A DNA stretch of 64,000 bases from Notolepis coatsorum (Eukaryota > Chordata > Actinopteri > Aulopiformes > Paralepididae), in assembly GCA_963971535.1 (NCBI GenBank), contig OZ020589.1, positions 49,578,192-49,642,191 of the forward strand. Reading direction: 5' to 3'. Under the pieces are notes generated by a model. It was not told the origin of the DNA, ran no database searches, and saw nothing but the letters and a program-made list of their open reading frames with translations. Below, in pieces: positions 10,179 through 22,212 of the stretch (the stretch's first letter is position 1; the number at the start of each line of letters is the position of its first letter). The position numbers and the translations under genes are program-made.

Positions 10179-13100
10179 TCATTGTTCGTTTAGCAGCCTG
10201 ATGGCCTGGGGATAGAAGCTTCTTCTGAGTCTTTCTGTGCTCGCCTTGAGACTCCGGTATCGCTTGCCTGACCGCAGCAGTTCAAAGAGGCAGTTGTTCG
10301 GGTGACTGGAGTCTTTAATGATTCTCTTAGCCTTGCCCTTGCAACGCTTGTTGTAAATGTTCTGGAGGGTGGGGAGCCCCCCTCCAATTGTGCGTTCGGC
10401 TGAACGTGTCACTCTTTGTAGTCTGCTTCGGTCTTGTGCAGTGCTATTCCCAAACCAGGAGGTGATGTTGCCGGTCAAGATGCTCTCTATTGTACATGAG
10501 TAGAAGTTCTTAAGGATCTTCTGACTGACTTGGAACTTCCTTAGGCGCCTGAGGAAGTAGAGGCGTTGTCGTGCCTTCTTCACAACACTGTCAATGTGTG
10601 TGGTCCATGTCAAGTCCTCGGATATGTAGGCTCCGAGGTACTTAAAGCTGTTGACTCTCTCAACCGGTGCCCCGTCGATGCTGAGGGGGCTGTAGTCCTT
10701 GACCCCCGACCTCCTGAAGTCCACAATCATCTCCTTTGTTTTGCTGACGTTCAGGGAGAGGCTGTTTTCCTGGCACCATCCCGCCAGGACCTTGACCTCT
10801 TCCAGGTAGGCCCTCTCGTCGTTGGCAGAGATCAGGCCCACCACCACTGTGTCGTCAGCAAATTTGATGATTGTATTGCTACTCCGCTGAGCCACACAGT
10901 CGTTTGTGTACAGGGAGTAGAGGAGGGGACTCAGAACACAGCCCTGGGGGGCCCCTATGTTGAGGGTGATGGATGAGGAGGTGCAGTTGCCTGCTCTCAC
11001 CACCTGGGGTCTGCCAGTCAGGAAGTCCAAGACCCACTGGCAGAGGTCATAGTTCAAGCCCAGGTCCCTGAGCTTGGCTATGAGTATGGAGGGGACTATG
11101 GTATTGAATGCCGAGCTGTAGTCGATGAATAGCATTCTCACATAGTTCCCCTGCCTCTTGTCCAGGTGTGATGCTGCTGTGTGCAGCACATGGGCTATGG
11201 CGTCCTCCGTGGACCTGTTGGGGCGGTATGCAAATTACAGGGGGTCCATGTTGATGGGGAGGGAGGAGCAGATGTAGCCCTTTACTAGCTTCTCAAAGCA
11301 CTTCATGGCTATGGAGGTGAGAGCTACAGGGCGGTAGTCGTTGAGGCAAGCAGGCTTGGATTTTTTGGGTACAGGGATAATAGTGGACTTCTTCAGGCAG
11401 GTGGGGATGACAGCCTGTTCTAAGGACAGGTTAAATATGTCAGTGAATACTGGGGCCAGTTGGTCGGCACAGACTTTTAGGACGCGGCCGGGGATGCCGT
11501 CCGGACCTGCTGCCTTCCTGATATTCACTTTTTTAAAGGTCTGCCTCACCTCATGCTCTGTTACCCTGAACACTGCGCCTCCATCAGCAGCCGACCCCCC
11601 CCCCCCCCATTGCCGTGGCTTGTGAGCTGGTGTTGTTATTACCAGCATCAAACCTCGCATAGAAGGTATTGAGGTCATTTGCTAAGGAGATGTCACTGTT
11701 CAGTTTGAGGGAGGCGCCTTTGTAGTCTGTCATCGTTTTGAGCCCCTGCCACATAGCTCTAGAGTCAGCTTGTTCAAACTGGAGTTCAATTGTATCCCTG
11801 TAGCGCCGTTTGGCCTCTGACACTGTCCTCCTTACGTTGTATCGCGCCACCTTGTGGTCATTCATGTTGCCTGCCACTAGGCCGTCGTTGTATGCTTTGG
11901 TGTGCTCTCTCAGAGCTTCACGGACGGATTTGTCTACCCAGGGTTTTTGATTTGGGTAAACTCTCATTTTGGTAGTGGGGATTGTTTCTTCCACCAAAGT
12001 ACAAACATAGTCCAGCACTGTCTCCGTGTAGACATTAATGTTCTCTGTGTCGCGGAACACATTCCAGTCTGTGCAGTCAAACGCAGACCGGAGCGTCTCC
12101 CCCGACGTCAAATCCCATTTCTGCACCTCTCGCGAGACTACAGGAGTACTTTTGATTCTCTGTTTGTACATTGGTGAAAGAAAGATGGACGCGTGATCTG
12201 ATTTACCAAAGCCACTATCAGAATGAGCCTTGTAGCCACCTTTAAATTGCGTGTAACAGTGATCTAGGATGTTACCGCCTCTGGTGTTGCAAGTCACATG
12301 CTGATAGAAGTCAGGTAATACCTTTCTCAGATTGGCGCTATTGAAATCACCCAGCACCAAAATGGCGGCGTTAACGTTCGCCGCTTGTATTCTATTTACC
12401 TCGTCGTGGAGTCTGGAGAGCGCGACGTTGTTGCTGGCTTGCGGTGGAATATACACTCCTACAAGGATGATCGCCGTTAACTCCCTCGGGAGGAAGAAAG
12501 GACGACACTTGATGGTTATATATTCCAGGTCTGGGCAGCAGTGGTTGGATAATTCCTTCACGTTAGTTGGATCGCTCCAATTGTTGTTAAACATGAAGGC
12601 AATACCTCCTCCACGTTGTTTACCGGACTCTGCTGTACGATCCTTGCGGTGGATAAAGAAGTGTTCAGCTGGTTGGATTGCGTGATCTGGGACGTCCGGC
12701 GTGAGCCACGTTTCGGTGAAGCAGAGAACGTTGCAGTCCCTAACGTCAGTGGTGCAGTGGCAAATTGACAGTAGGTCAAACGCTCCACGCGCGTGCGCAT
12801 GCACAGTTTTTTTTGGCTGCTCTCGTCCTGCAGCTGGATACTATTGCCTCACAGCGCGGCCGTCAGCGCGCGGCCCAGAGAGCGCCGCTGGCTCTGCGGC
12901 TCTGCAGCTGCATGCTTCTCCGGGAGTCCGGTTGGATAATGCCATGTAAAAAGCGATTGCGCGTACTTCAGCGTACGTTAGGCTAACGTCTCTTTGGTAT
13001 TGAATCCTTGCTCGGATGTCATCCAGTTTATTGTCAATTGATTGTACATTGGCTAGCAATATACTGGGCAATGGCGTTCGGTGGCGTCTGGATCTCAGCC

Positions 13101-13407
13101 TGTTACGGATCCCAGCTCTCTTCCCACGCCGTCTGGTTCCTTTGTTCCTGGGATCAAGGAACAAAGGCTCTGGTCCCATTCTCCGGAGAATCTCCTCAGG
13201 CCATTGTTGCGGTTCGGAAAGCTGGTCCAGTGAGTAATCCAATCGGTAAGTTTCCCGTAATCCGATGTCTATAAGTGACTGACGGTCATACACATTAAAT
13301 GCACCTACTGTTGGTACAGACAAAACTCTTAAAACTATAAATATTAACAAAAGTAAGCACAGTCTCGACGGAGCGAACAGAAAGGCAGCCGGACGTTGCA
13401 GCGCCAT
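10179..13407 (-). pseudogene. L2-like endonuclease/reverse transcriptase ORF, broken
   Basis: This encodes the single large protein of an L2-like LINE: an N-terminal region, an apurinic endonuclease that nicks the target, and a reverse transcriptase. The start MALQRPAAFLFAPS is at 13407. Endonuclease landmarks are TETWL, LVLGDFN and KSDHASI (about 12,700-12,200); RT landmarks are [44 protein letters not shown], the catalytic FADD, and the tail [13 protein letters not shown]. Three breaks are seen: a 235-bp insertion at 12748-12982, a frameshift in a C-run near 11,596-11,608, and a nonsense TAA at 11235-11237 where the sister copy (35915-37131) has Gln. All other parts remain in frame, so the copy is young. 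Confidence 0.88.
12740..12990. mobile_element. 235-bp insertion with an 8-bp direct repeat, inside the L2 ORF
   Basis: The word ctaacgtc stands at 12740-12747 and again at 12983-12990. Removing the 235 bases between and one copy joins the minus-strand frame from YQRDV directly to RDCNVLCFTETWL. The insert is GC-rich and shows no clear inverted termini. An 8-bp duplication points to a hAT-type or related insertion, but the family was not recognised. Confidence 0.75.
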
Positions 13408-14376
13408 TCTGATACCATCTGATGTCAGGTAAGGACTCTATGTTATCAGTGTTAGGATAATCAGAGTAAGTTTGATGAAGTTATAAGCTGTTTTGTGAAA
13501 TGTCTTCTTTCGGTTTCACTGTAAAAGTCTGTGAGGAAATCAACGGAGCGATTATCCGCGCGCGGCCGTAATGTGCTTGCGTGCACGTATAATATTGATC
13601 ATCTAGCGTTTATTTGAAAACGATTCATAAAAAGGCCGACGAATATCAACGTTGTGGAATATTCCACTAAAAGACGATTTTCATAGAATGCTCCAGAATG
13701 AGCTGTTTTTTATATCAAAACGGGGGCTTTTCTAAATGCTCTAAAACGGAAACGACGCGATAAAAAAACAATCTGCCTTCACAGCACTGACTGGAAAATA
13801 GTCTTTGATAATGCGATGGGCAGATTAGACACATAGCCATAATTTAAAACATAGATTAGGCGATATTAACGTTAACATTGGCGCCGATGGTGGCATTCAA
13901 GCGGTAAAATGGAAAACCAGGCGTGGCGCTCAAAGTGTTAAGGAAACATATGTAAAGATGTTTAACACTAAAAGACATGTGAAAAGGGGTGAACCTTAAA
14001 GGAACACATGTAAAGTTAAACACTTACAAAAAACATATGTAAAGGGAATGAACCTTTAAAAGGAAACATATGAAAAGATAAACCTTTTAAAAACACAAGC
14101 TAAAACGCACCACACAACATGAACAGAGAACACAACAAAGCATTAAAGGAATCCAGCAAACCTAGACTCAAATGCCAGAGTCCAGTATCTGGAGTTGCTG
14201 CGTTTGGCCACCAGAGGGTGGCAGAAAACCACTGTTCATATTGTTCGGGCATGATCCCTGGCTGGGACCATGACAGTACAGAGTTGTAGTATTATTATGT
14301 ACAGTGATACAGGTATAAAGACACTATAGTCATACTGGCCAGCAGCGTAACTAGTAAGAGTAGGTAAGGGATGTAG

Positions 14377-14709
14377 TAGGGATGCTCGATATTGGCTTTT
14401 TTACCGATACCGATATTCCGATATTGTCCAACTCTTAATTTCGATACCGATACCGATACCGATATCAACCGATACCGATATATGCAGGGTTTCCCCCCAA
14501 AAAAACGGAATAATTTCAGGTAACTAATAATTTCACTGGATGCATTCAAAAGGCTTTCTAAATGTAAGCATTATCTGTGCAAAATATGATAATTAAAAAA
14601 GTAAAAATTAACATTACATATCTCTTGTTGTTGAATTAAACCAAAATGCATACTTTTGACAATAAATAAAATAAGAATTGGTTCTTACTTGCTTGCCTGG
14701 GTAAATAAA

Positions 14710-14746
<37 letters not shown>

Positions 14747-14832
14747 TACCGATACCGATATTTTCCGATATCACATTTTACTGCCGATATCGGCCGATAA
14801 TATCGGTCGGCCGATAATATCGGACATCCCTA
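14377..14832. mobile_element. hAT-type MITE
   Basis: The ends tagggatgctcgatat and atatcggacatcccta are inverted copies with two mismatches. The flanks ggatgtag (14369-14376) and ggatgtac (14833-14840) match at 7 of 8 bases, the size of a hAT duplication. The interior is rich in CCGATA words and holds an A-run (about 14,714-14,742) preceded by a LINE or SINE-like tail. No coding region is present. Confidence 0.82.
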
Positions 14833-14840
14833 GGATGTAC

Positions 14841-15307
14841 AGATATAGATATAGTATCTACAGATATGTAAAAGCATTATATATATATATATATATATAT
14901 ACAGTACATTAATAATAAATATACATACCGGTAGGCGTATATACAGCATTATTGTATGCCATCATATTGATTGAAAATGTTACACCAATGTCAAGGTTTG
15001 GTTCAGCTCTACAGTACCTTTATCCTCCACCCTCGCAGGGAGCATTTGTTTTTCCCGTTTGGTGGGAACGGGATGGTCGGGGAAAGCCTTTCCCTCATTC
15101 CAGGCAACAGTGTTGGCCCAGCTGCTTTGCCATTGGGAAAATGCCACCCACAGACCCTTGAGTGGTAGTTTGGGGTGAAACCATCACGCCTGCAAAAAGA
15201 AGATACATTGTATGTAACAGTATGAAGCACAATCTCAAGAGGCTCATACAGAACCAAGTACTATATACCTGTATGTCATGTGTGTCCCTTTGCCATAAAT
15301 GTTATGA
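14841..15307. other. Intergenic; short (AT)n and repeat fragment
   Basis: A (TA)n tract lies at about 14,879-14,900. Bases 15,185-15,262 repeat the segment at 7,285-7,350. No gene is seen. Confidence 0.5.
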
Positions 15308-15460
15308 TTGATTGATTGAAAATGTTATTAACAGATTGCAGAATGGGTACAATACAGTACAGCTCAATACACATAATTGTTAGGGGGATGCAGACCAGAG
15401 AAAGACTTTCGTCTTGTTTACATCAGGGTCCCCCATTTTCAATTCATAGTGATATATATT
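15308..15460 (-). mobile_element. Jockey-type LINE 3' end fragment
   Basis: A gattgattgattg tail followed by the antisense 3' UTR (containing agcagattgcagaatgggta-like sequence and catcagggtcccccatttt) matches the 3' end of the LINE at 54222-56898. The copy is strongly 5'-truncated. Confidence 0.75.
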
Positions 15461-16740
15461 TTTGGTCATACACTTACAATCTTTAGCAGCTGGGAAATAC
15501 ATTATTTGATGTCTTCAGGGCCATTTCACATTGATTAAACGTTACACATTACATCCTGCTAAATGAACGTTAGCTAATGTTACGCCAGTGTTGAAAAGCC
15601 TTGAGGTCGCATTCAAGTTTCGAGGGACCATAACGTTAACTTGACAGCAATGTGGATATGCTTTATTTGAGCAGTTGCTACTGTAACATTACCTTAGTTG
15701 AAGTTAACTTACCAGTAAATTCAGTACAGCAACAGACAGCTGAAATCCACAGGACAGCGTGATCACAATAATCCACGGTCCAGTTACATTTCCCCCAACC
15801 AGAGCCTAACTAGAGCCACAGTCTGCGAATCAGAGGCAGAGTAGGGGCGGGTCTTCGGGGCCAGCAGTTGGGTTGTCTCAACATAAATAATAATGATAAT
15901 ACTGTACATCTCAGCTGATTATCCATAAAAAATGCACGTTAATCGAAAATACCACACCATTACTGTGCCAATGACAGTCAAATAATCAACAGAAAAGTAG
16001 TGTGTCACACACACACACACACAGCGGTGCGCTGGATGGATATAATTCCAACTTGACTTTGCGCCTCCTGGCGGCACAAAACAGAAGCCGCACCCACCCT
16101 AATAAAATCATTTGACAAGGGCGTTAACGGGGCGGTAGAGGCCGTTGGAATGGCAGTAGAAGGGATCTTAATTTCCAATGCTGGATCTGTAGCTTGCAGC
16201 CAGATAGATTTTACTGAACGCACAGAGAGGGAATGGGTGTAAATAATAATACAAATAAGCACATTTCCCATAAAGTGTGTGTTCCTTTAAAAATAGAAAA
16301 GCATATCTCTGCTTTATTAGATTGAGTATAGAGAGACGGGAAACACAGGAGGCGAGAGAGAAGGGATGAAATCCGAATTTCAACCCAGAACCTTGTTGTG
16401 GGCTTTAGACAGCCTCCAAGCCGCTTGCACCCCTCCTGTATAGCTCTGAGACTTCAACCCACAGACTCACTGTTTACTAACAATACATATTATTGCTTAG
16501 CAACGCCTCTAATATGAACGCATGACTGGATGAGAACATCTGTGAAACGACTATTCAGAATACAATCCTAAATGAAAAAAAATCAATGACGAGTAGATGA
16601 CAGCCGTCAATCAAGCGTGAGTAAGGAAATCTGTTGTTGTTGTTGATGTTGTTACGTGAATTAGTGACAGGCAGTGATCCGGCACAGAGTGACTCAAATC
16701 ACAAGGGGTCATCTAAGTACAGCTAATTAATTTAATATGG
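15461..16740. other. Intergenic; no gene recognised
   Basis: The region includes a short (CA)n tract at 16,005-16,022 and several GTTAGC/AACGTTA words common in fish TE debris. No long frame, splice pattern or terminal repeat pair was recognised. Confidence 0.4.
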
Positions 16741-17148
16741 AGGGCAATCAATCCTGCTCACACACACACATGCACACACACACACACACATCACCACACA
16801 TCAGTGATGCATTTCAGTAGGCAGGATAGGCTTCATCACATTTGGCTGGTGAAGCACTATCTCATTAATGAACAACACTCATCTCAGTCTGTTTGTCTAT
16901 CTGTCTCTCTGACTGCCTGCCTGCCTGTCTGTCTGTCTGTCTATCTATCTGCCTGTCTGTCTGTGTGTATGCTGGCTATTGCCTAGCAAGAAATGTTGGA
17001 CACTGCACAGTCAATTTCGCAGAGTAAATTTTACTCAAACTGAGTACATTTTACTCAAACTCTTTCAGTTTGAGTAAAATTTACTCTGCGAAATTTACTG
17101 TGTGGAGACACTGTTTCGGCTAGATGTGAAATAGCTGTGTGTGTGCAC

Positions 17149-17184
<36 letters not shown>

Positions 17185-17186
17185 AC
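16740..17186. repeat. Local duplication unit A
   Basis: This block shares order and words with 21,410-21,634: (CA)n, a cagtaggcaggataggcttc-like word, (CTGT)n, GCTGG..ATTGCCTAGC, GTTGGAC.CTGCA, GCTAGATGTGA, then (GT)n and the left end of a hAT element. It represents one unit of an old local duplication. Confidence 0.65.
17013..17095. repeat. Perfect 31-bp inverted repeat (mini-palindromic insertion)
   Basis: Bases 17013-17043 are repeated in inverse complement at 17065-17095 with a 21-base spacer. The duplicated locus near 21,560 (GGACCCTGCAGACACGG) lacks this block, so it is an insertion, probably a very short foldback MITE. Confidence 0.85.
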
Positions 17187-17245
17187 TAGGGATGGGTACT
17201 GTTCACATTTGAACCGATACCGGTACCCAACGGTACCTTTTTTAA

Positions 17246-18142
17246 CACATTGACGACCAGCGTGTCGCGCTGATTTATAGGCCAGAGGACAGAGGTTTGT
17301 CAACAAACCGATGTACTTTCTAACAACTATATATATACTTTATAGTATTGCTATCTGTCCATTCTCATTGTCACTTGAGTGCATAAACCGTGCCTTCATA
17401 ATGGCTTAAAGAAAATAAAAATCCATCGGTTGGTTGTCATTTTATAGCGCCATGAATATAAGGTTTATCGCCGTTTTCGCCTCGGTTTTTTTCTGGGGAG
17501 CTAGATAATAGGCTAAAGGCTAGTCATGTTATATCAAACGCCATTTCTGCTGTATATATACGAATGAAATAAAACAAACTGCGTAGCATCCGGACTATTA
17601 CAGAGCATCTATGGATGAAATGGGAGCGGCGGGGAACGCCGATTACTATTATTGATTAGCAATACAGTGTGCGTTCAATATACCATTTTCACTGATCGAT
17701 CACGTTACGTTTTAAAACAATGTCCAATCCAGCTGTAATTTGGGTGAATAGTATCCTACCGCCAGGCCATGTGATCGCCAGCAGCATTTCGTCATTAGTC
17801 ATCGGAATCTGGTAGATCGATATGTCCATTGGCTAATCATAAATCCCATTATTCCAGGCTGAAATATGCGTTCGGTAACGGGATAAAAGATGGAGGGTGT
17901 TCGTTTGGAACCGAGGCTCATATGAAACGCCCACAGACAGTAATTTTCGCCCTCAATGATACTGCAGTGGAGTGATGGCGCCCCTAAGCGGATCTGGCCG
18001 GTATTGCATGTTTCGAAAATCAAATATGTGGGTAGGTCCTGCAAGTCGATCACGGACGTTAATAGCGTTATTAATATGGAATAAAACATCTTCAACGGGT
18101 GGAATCGAAACACGCATATATACGTGGACGGTCCACATAGTG
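17246..18142. mobile_element. piggyBac-type non-autonomous element 3
   Basis: The element lies between TTAA at 17242-17245 and 18143-18146. The ends cacattgacgacc and ggtccacatagtg are loosely inverted. It has 897 bp and no transposase frame. The interior differs from elements 1 and 2, so this is another family. Confidence 0.65.
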
Positions 18143-18286
18143 TTAAGGTACTTTAGTCTCTAAAATAAATAATGTATTATTATTACTTTATTATTATTTA
18201 CATCTTACTGATGTAAAGCACTTTGAACTGCAATCCCCTGTATGAAAGGTGCTATACAAATATAGTTATTATTATTATTTATTTAG

Positions 18287-18389
<103 letters not shown>

Positions 18390-18950
18390 GTCAGACACAT
18401 ATCTTTAAATAAATTGTATGTTTATTTAAAAAAATATGTTTTACAAATTAACTAAAAAGGTACACATCTATATATTTAAATACAAAATAAATAAAGGTAT
18501 TGTATTTTACAAAATAACAAGGGTAAACAAACCAATCTAGCAGCAATGAACTACTCTGCTCCTGATTGAGTATTCTAGCAGTTCTTTTTCAGAAAGATTA
18601 ACATGTTCACTCTCTCTCTGGTAAGAGCCGAGCCCGCTCCACACTCACTGTGTCCCCCGCTTTGGAGAAGCCCCGCTCTGCGGTGTGTTTTGGTCTTACG
18701 ACAGGCCAAATTTGTGGCTTGTTTACCGACGTCACATCCTGTAGCACTGTAGCATAGGGAGCTAACGTTATGTCCGACGATTAGCTAATGTTAGCTTAAT
18801 AACGTTAAATGGGTTACAAATGTGGAACTATGGAAGGAGTAAGCCAATCGCTAAAAAGAAAACCCACTGCGGCAGCACGAGCACATAACAAAAGAAAGTT
18901 TTGAGAGGAGTGGAAGTTTGGAGATAGTGGTGTTTCAAGTGACTGGCTAC

Positions 18951-20304
18951 CAGTGTTGTGCTAGTTACTGAAAAATAGTAACTCAGTTACTTTACTAGTT
19001 ACTTCATTTCAAAGTAACTTCGTTACTGTACTAGTTACTTACACCCAAAAGTAATGAGTTACTGTGAAAAGTAACTATTTAGTTATTTAAAAAAAAATAA
19101 AAAAATAAAAATTGCTCAAGTCCCATGCCCCATATACTCAAAATCGGTTGATCAACTTGACAGTTTCCATTCACATCACCGAACTCTGCTAAGCAATGTG
19201 GTCTAGAGCGTTTCATTATATATTCCCTCCCCGCTGTATGTATATTTCTCTCCCACCCACCCACCCCCTCCTAATGTACAGTCCCCTCCCCATCATATGT
19301 ATATACTCTGTCAGGATCTAGGGGTAACAGTACTGTATATTTGAATACCGCTTATGTCACAAATGTATCAGTACTAAATACCTATATGTCCCTATGCCAT
19401 AAATGTCATGTATGTTGTGTATGTCATAAATGTCTATATGAATTGAAAATGGGGGACCCTGATGGAAACAAGACAAACGTCTTTCTCAGGTCTGCATCCC
19501 CTTAACAATTGTATGTATTGAGCCGTACTGTATTGTACCCATTCTGCAATCTGTTAAATAAAGTTTTCATTCATTCATTCATTCATCCATTCATTAATTC
19601 ATTCATAACCATCTTGCAGCGTTGTTATCAAAGCATTGCAACGTTAGAATAGTTAGGATATCAATTGTGCATGAAAGGACTATATTTATATTGTTTGATT
19701 AGTATTATGAGATTCCCTGGCAGATTTTGTACAGTCAAAATCCGTTGATCTTGAGTTTCAGTGAACACATTGCACTCACCGTCACCAGTCTGCGGTGGTC
19801 GAGATGTAACGTTAGTCCAGTTGACTCCAGCAGCCCTTCAAACATGTTCTTTATCTCGTTTCCATGTTGTATATTAATTATCTCTCCAAGTAGTTGCTAA
19901 ATGGTTTGTTAGTTCGTTATTATTACTGCGTTCTTATTATGTAGATTCATAGCGAGCGTCCTCTTGTTGTTTACTGTAGAGAGCGCCTATTTCTTTCAGA
20001 ACGTCAGTGGCCAATCAGAAGTGCGAAACCAGAATGAGGCTACGGAAAGAAATAATAATAATAATAATAATACTTCGTTTTATATAGCGCCTTTCAGTCT
20101 ACAGTAAACAAAACAAACGCAGGCGAAATAAGGACGCTCGCTATGAATCTACATAAAAAGAACGCAGTAACGAACTAACAAACCATTCAGTAACGTAAGT
20201 AGCGTTACTGAATTTCAAAAGTAATGCGTTAGAGTACTAGTTGCGGCAAAAAGTAACTTCGTTTCTGTAACGCGTTACTTTGTAACGCGTTAGTCCCAAC
20301 ACTG
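18951..20304. mobile_element. hAT element with a perfect 8-bp duplication
   Basis: The ends are cagtgttg and caacactg. The 8 bases ctggctac occur on both sides (18943-18950 and 20305-20312). Subterminal regions are filled with GTTACT/AGTAAC words. A LINE 3' end sits inside (19220-19604). No transposase frame was found, so it is non-autonomous. Confidence 0.92.
19220..19604 (+). mobile_element. Jockey-type LINE 3' UTR insertion
   Basis: This segment is nearly identical to 56,540-56,898 and ends in ttaaataaagttttcattca followed by (ATTC)n. It is a 5'-truncated LINE insertion nested in the hAT element. Confidence 0.88.
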
Positions 20305-20595
20305 CTGGCTACACAGTAATATGATGCTGGGCTGTAGTTATGAGTTGTTCCGTGTGGTGCAAGTATGTCAAAAAGAAAAACAGAAACAACACGTTTGTCA
20401 TCTGTAGTAAATAAATGAAGCTGGAATCCATTCGTGACCATGAACAGAGCCAGTGTCCCATTGGCTGCATGTCTGTGTCCCGGATTCAATCGGAGCCTCT
20501 CCTCTAAAGACGCTATGTGGCTAGGCTAACAGCCATGTCAGAGCAGAGGTGGAAACTGAGCTACACTTTCTAACAACCTGCCCACTGTACAAAGA

Positions 20596-21152
20596 TACAA
20601 CGGATAATCGCTGTGTTCATTTCCTCTTGGACTTTTACAGTGAAACCGAAAGAGACCATTTCACAAAACAGCCTATATCTTCATCAAAATTAGTCTGATT
20701 ATCCTAACACTGATAACATAGATTCCTTACCTGACATCAGATGGTATCCAACTGGTATATTCCAATTCCTGATCACCATTCGAAAAAATCGATAAGTGAA
20801 TGGATCCAACGTGATACAGTAGTACACATGATTCCGCGGGGCTGAGAGGCTCCAGAATGAACTGTGGTAACCCCGGCTGGATCAGTGGACTGGAAAATGT
20901 GGAGTACCGGATTTTTTTCCCCATCCATTTTCATTGAGTCCATTCCAAAATCCCTTATGTCATCTGGGAGACGATAGGGGGCGCTTTTTTCCACATATGA
21001 TCACCGGCGGCGCTCGGGTATACTCGGGTAGGCTCGCGTGATGCAATATGATTTCAGATCGCTAAAAAAAAAAAAAATCCGAGAAATCTCGTTAGTGGCT
21101 TTCAACATAACTATCGGAAACCCGAGATATCTCGTGCGTGGCAGTGAAAGTG
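20596..21152 (-). mobile_element. piggyBac-type element, truncated inverse copy
   Basis: The sequence is the inverse of the left part of elements 1 and 2 and ends gcagtgaaagtg next to TTAA (21153-21156). Its other terminus is missing near 20,596. It preserves the intact sequence (tggtatccaactggtatatt) at the point where element 2 holds the L2 LINE. Confidence 0.8.
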
Positions 21153-21189
21153 TTAAAGGTACCAAATTCGGTACCCATCCCTAGTGCGC

Positions 21190-21700
21190 GCCTGTGTGTG
21201 TGTACTTAACCAATGGTCAGCTTACTGATGCAGTTGAACAAATGAGAAGGAGTGAGAGAGAAAGATGATGGTGGAGAGGAGTGTGTGTGTGTGTGTGTGT
21301 GTGTGCGTGCGTGCGTGTGTGTGTGTGTGTGTGTATTTCATCTGTTTGACTGCCAGTGCCCCAAGAGAGAAAGGAACGTTGTCATGGGGCTAAATGAATA
21401 AATTATCACACATACACACACACATACACACACACACACACACAGTTGTGCCAACTCATAATCAGTGAAGCAGTTCAGTAGGCAAGATAAGCTTCATCAC
21501 TGTCTGTCTGTCAGTCTGCTTGTATGTGTGTCTGCTGGCAATAGCCTAGCTAGAAGTGTTGGACCCTGCAGACACGGTTTTAGCTAGATGTGATTTAGCT
21601 GTGTGTGTGTGTGTGTGTGTGCACGAGTGCGCACTAGGGATGGGTACTGTTCACATTTGAACCGATACCGCCATACGGTACCTTTTTTTGTCTGTGTGTG
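21190..21700. repeat. Local duplication unit B
   Basis: The block resembles unit A in its right part and unit C (23,020-23,760) in its left part (GAGAAGGA...GGTGGAGAGGAGTGTGTG, then ATCTGTTTGACTG). It ends in a second copy of the left end of the hAT at 17187 (tagggatgggtactgttcac at 21635) with no right end nearby. Confidence 0.65.
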
Positions 21701-22047
21701 TCTGTGTTTCTGTGCATGCGCATGTGCATGTGTGTGAAATACGTTTTGATCGCAAATAAACCACAGGATAACAAGACTAACGCTAGAATGCCACTTGTGA
21801 TCTCAGGAAGGCTAGAGGCGCAATATCCTTTGAATTGGTGAGCCACGTCTTTGAAAACAGCCTGTGAGATCATTTTAGTCGTGTAATGTTGTGGATATCC
21901 ACAGTAATATAGCTGCTTACAAAGTTGCCTAAAGTAGAAATGCGGAAGAAGCTGCCTTTCAAATGCAAACTAGAGCAATAGGGTCCAGCTGCAGCGCCGG
22001 AGAATTCTCTCACTGGGCAAGCCTGTGGCAGCCACGAACCTACTTTG

Positions 22048-22212
22048 ATTGATTGATTGATTGATTGAAAACTTTATTAACAGATTTCAGAATGGGTACA
22101 ATACAGTACAGCTCAATACACACAATTGTTAAGGGGATGCAGACCAGAGAAATACTTTTGTCTTGTTTACATCAGGGTCCCCCATTTTCAATTCATCAGG
22201 ACATATATGACA
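22048..22212 (-). mobile_element. Jockey-type LINE 3' end (minus)
   Basis: A (TTGA)n tail begins the block, followed by the antisense LINE 3' UTR up to the CATCAGGACATATATGAC word. It abuts a plus-strand copy of the same family head to head. Confidence 0.82.

Larger units (their letters stand above)
9691..13410 (-). mobile_element. L2/Maui-like LINE, nearly full length
   Basis: The element runs on the minus strand. Its 3' end (left side) is a short tandem tail of GAAACTT units, as expected for L2-type LINEs, preceded by a 3' UTR (9,700-10,178). The 5' end is near 13410. The flanking bases gata occur on both sides (9687-9690 and 13411-13414), and the uninterrupted site is visible in the related copy near 20,730. 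The 3' UTR recurs at 35,434-35,914 (minus) and 57,640-57,930 (plus). Confidence 0.85.
9283..13937. mobile_element. piggyBac-type non-autonomous element 2, carrying an L2 insertion
   Basis: The ends cactttccgtgccactca and tggcgctcaaagtg lie between TTAA at 9279-9282 and 13938-13941. It aligns with element 1 over its whole length except for the L2 insertion at 9691-13410. A third, truncated copy in inverse orientation lies at 20596-21152 and shows the uninterrupted sequence across the L2 insertion point. Confidence 0.87.
7475..14275. mobile_element. Solo LTR split by nested insertions
   Basis: The left end tgtgagggtttcgg and the right end gggaccatgaca form a TG...CA pair flanked by the 4-bp duplication gtac (7471-7474 and 14276-14279). 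After removing the two piggyBac-type insertions, about 1.2 kb remains, a normal size for an LTR. The interior holds a tandem repeat built from words such as ggaacacatatgtaaag (8140-8226, 9156-9282, 13942-14100). No internal retroelement genes remain. The orientation is not certain; reading the minus strand gives a TGTCATGG start. Confidence 0.75.

Noticed and set aside
10566..10976. 136-codon plus-strand frame
   Set aside because: Antisense shadow of the L2 reverse transcriptase; the same shadow appears at 36,281-36,520.
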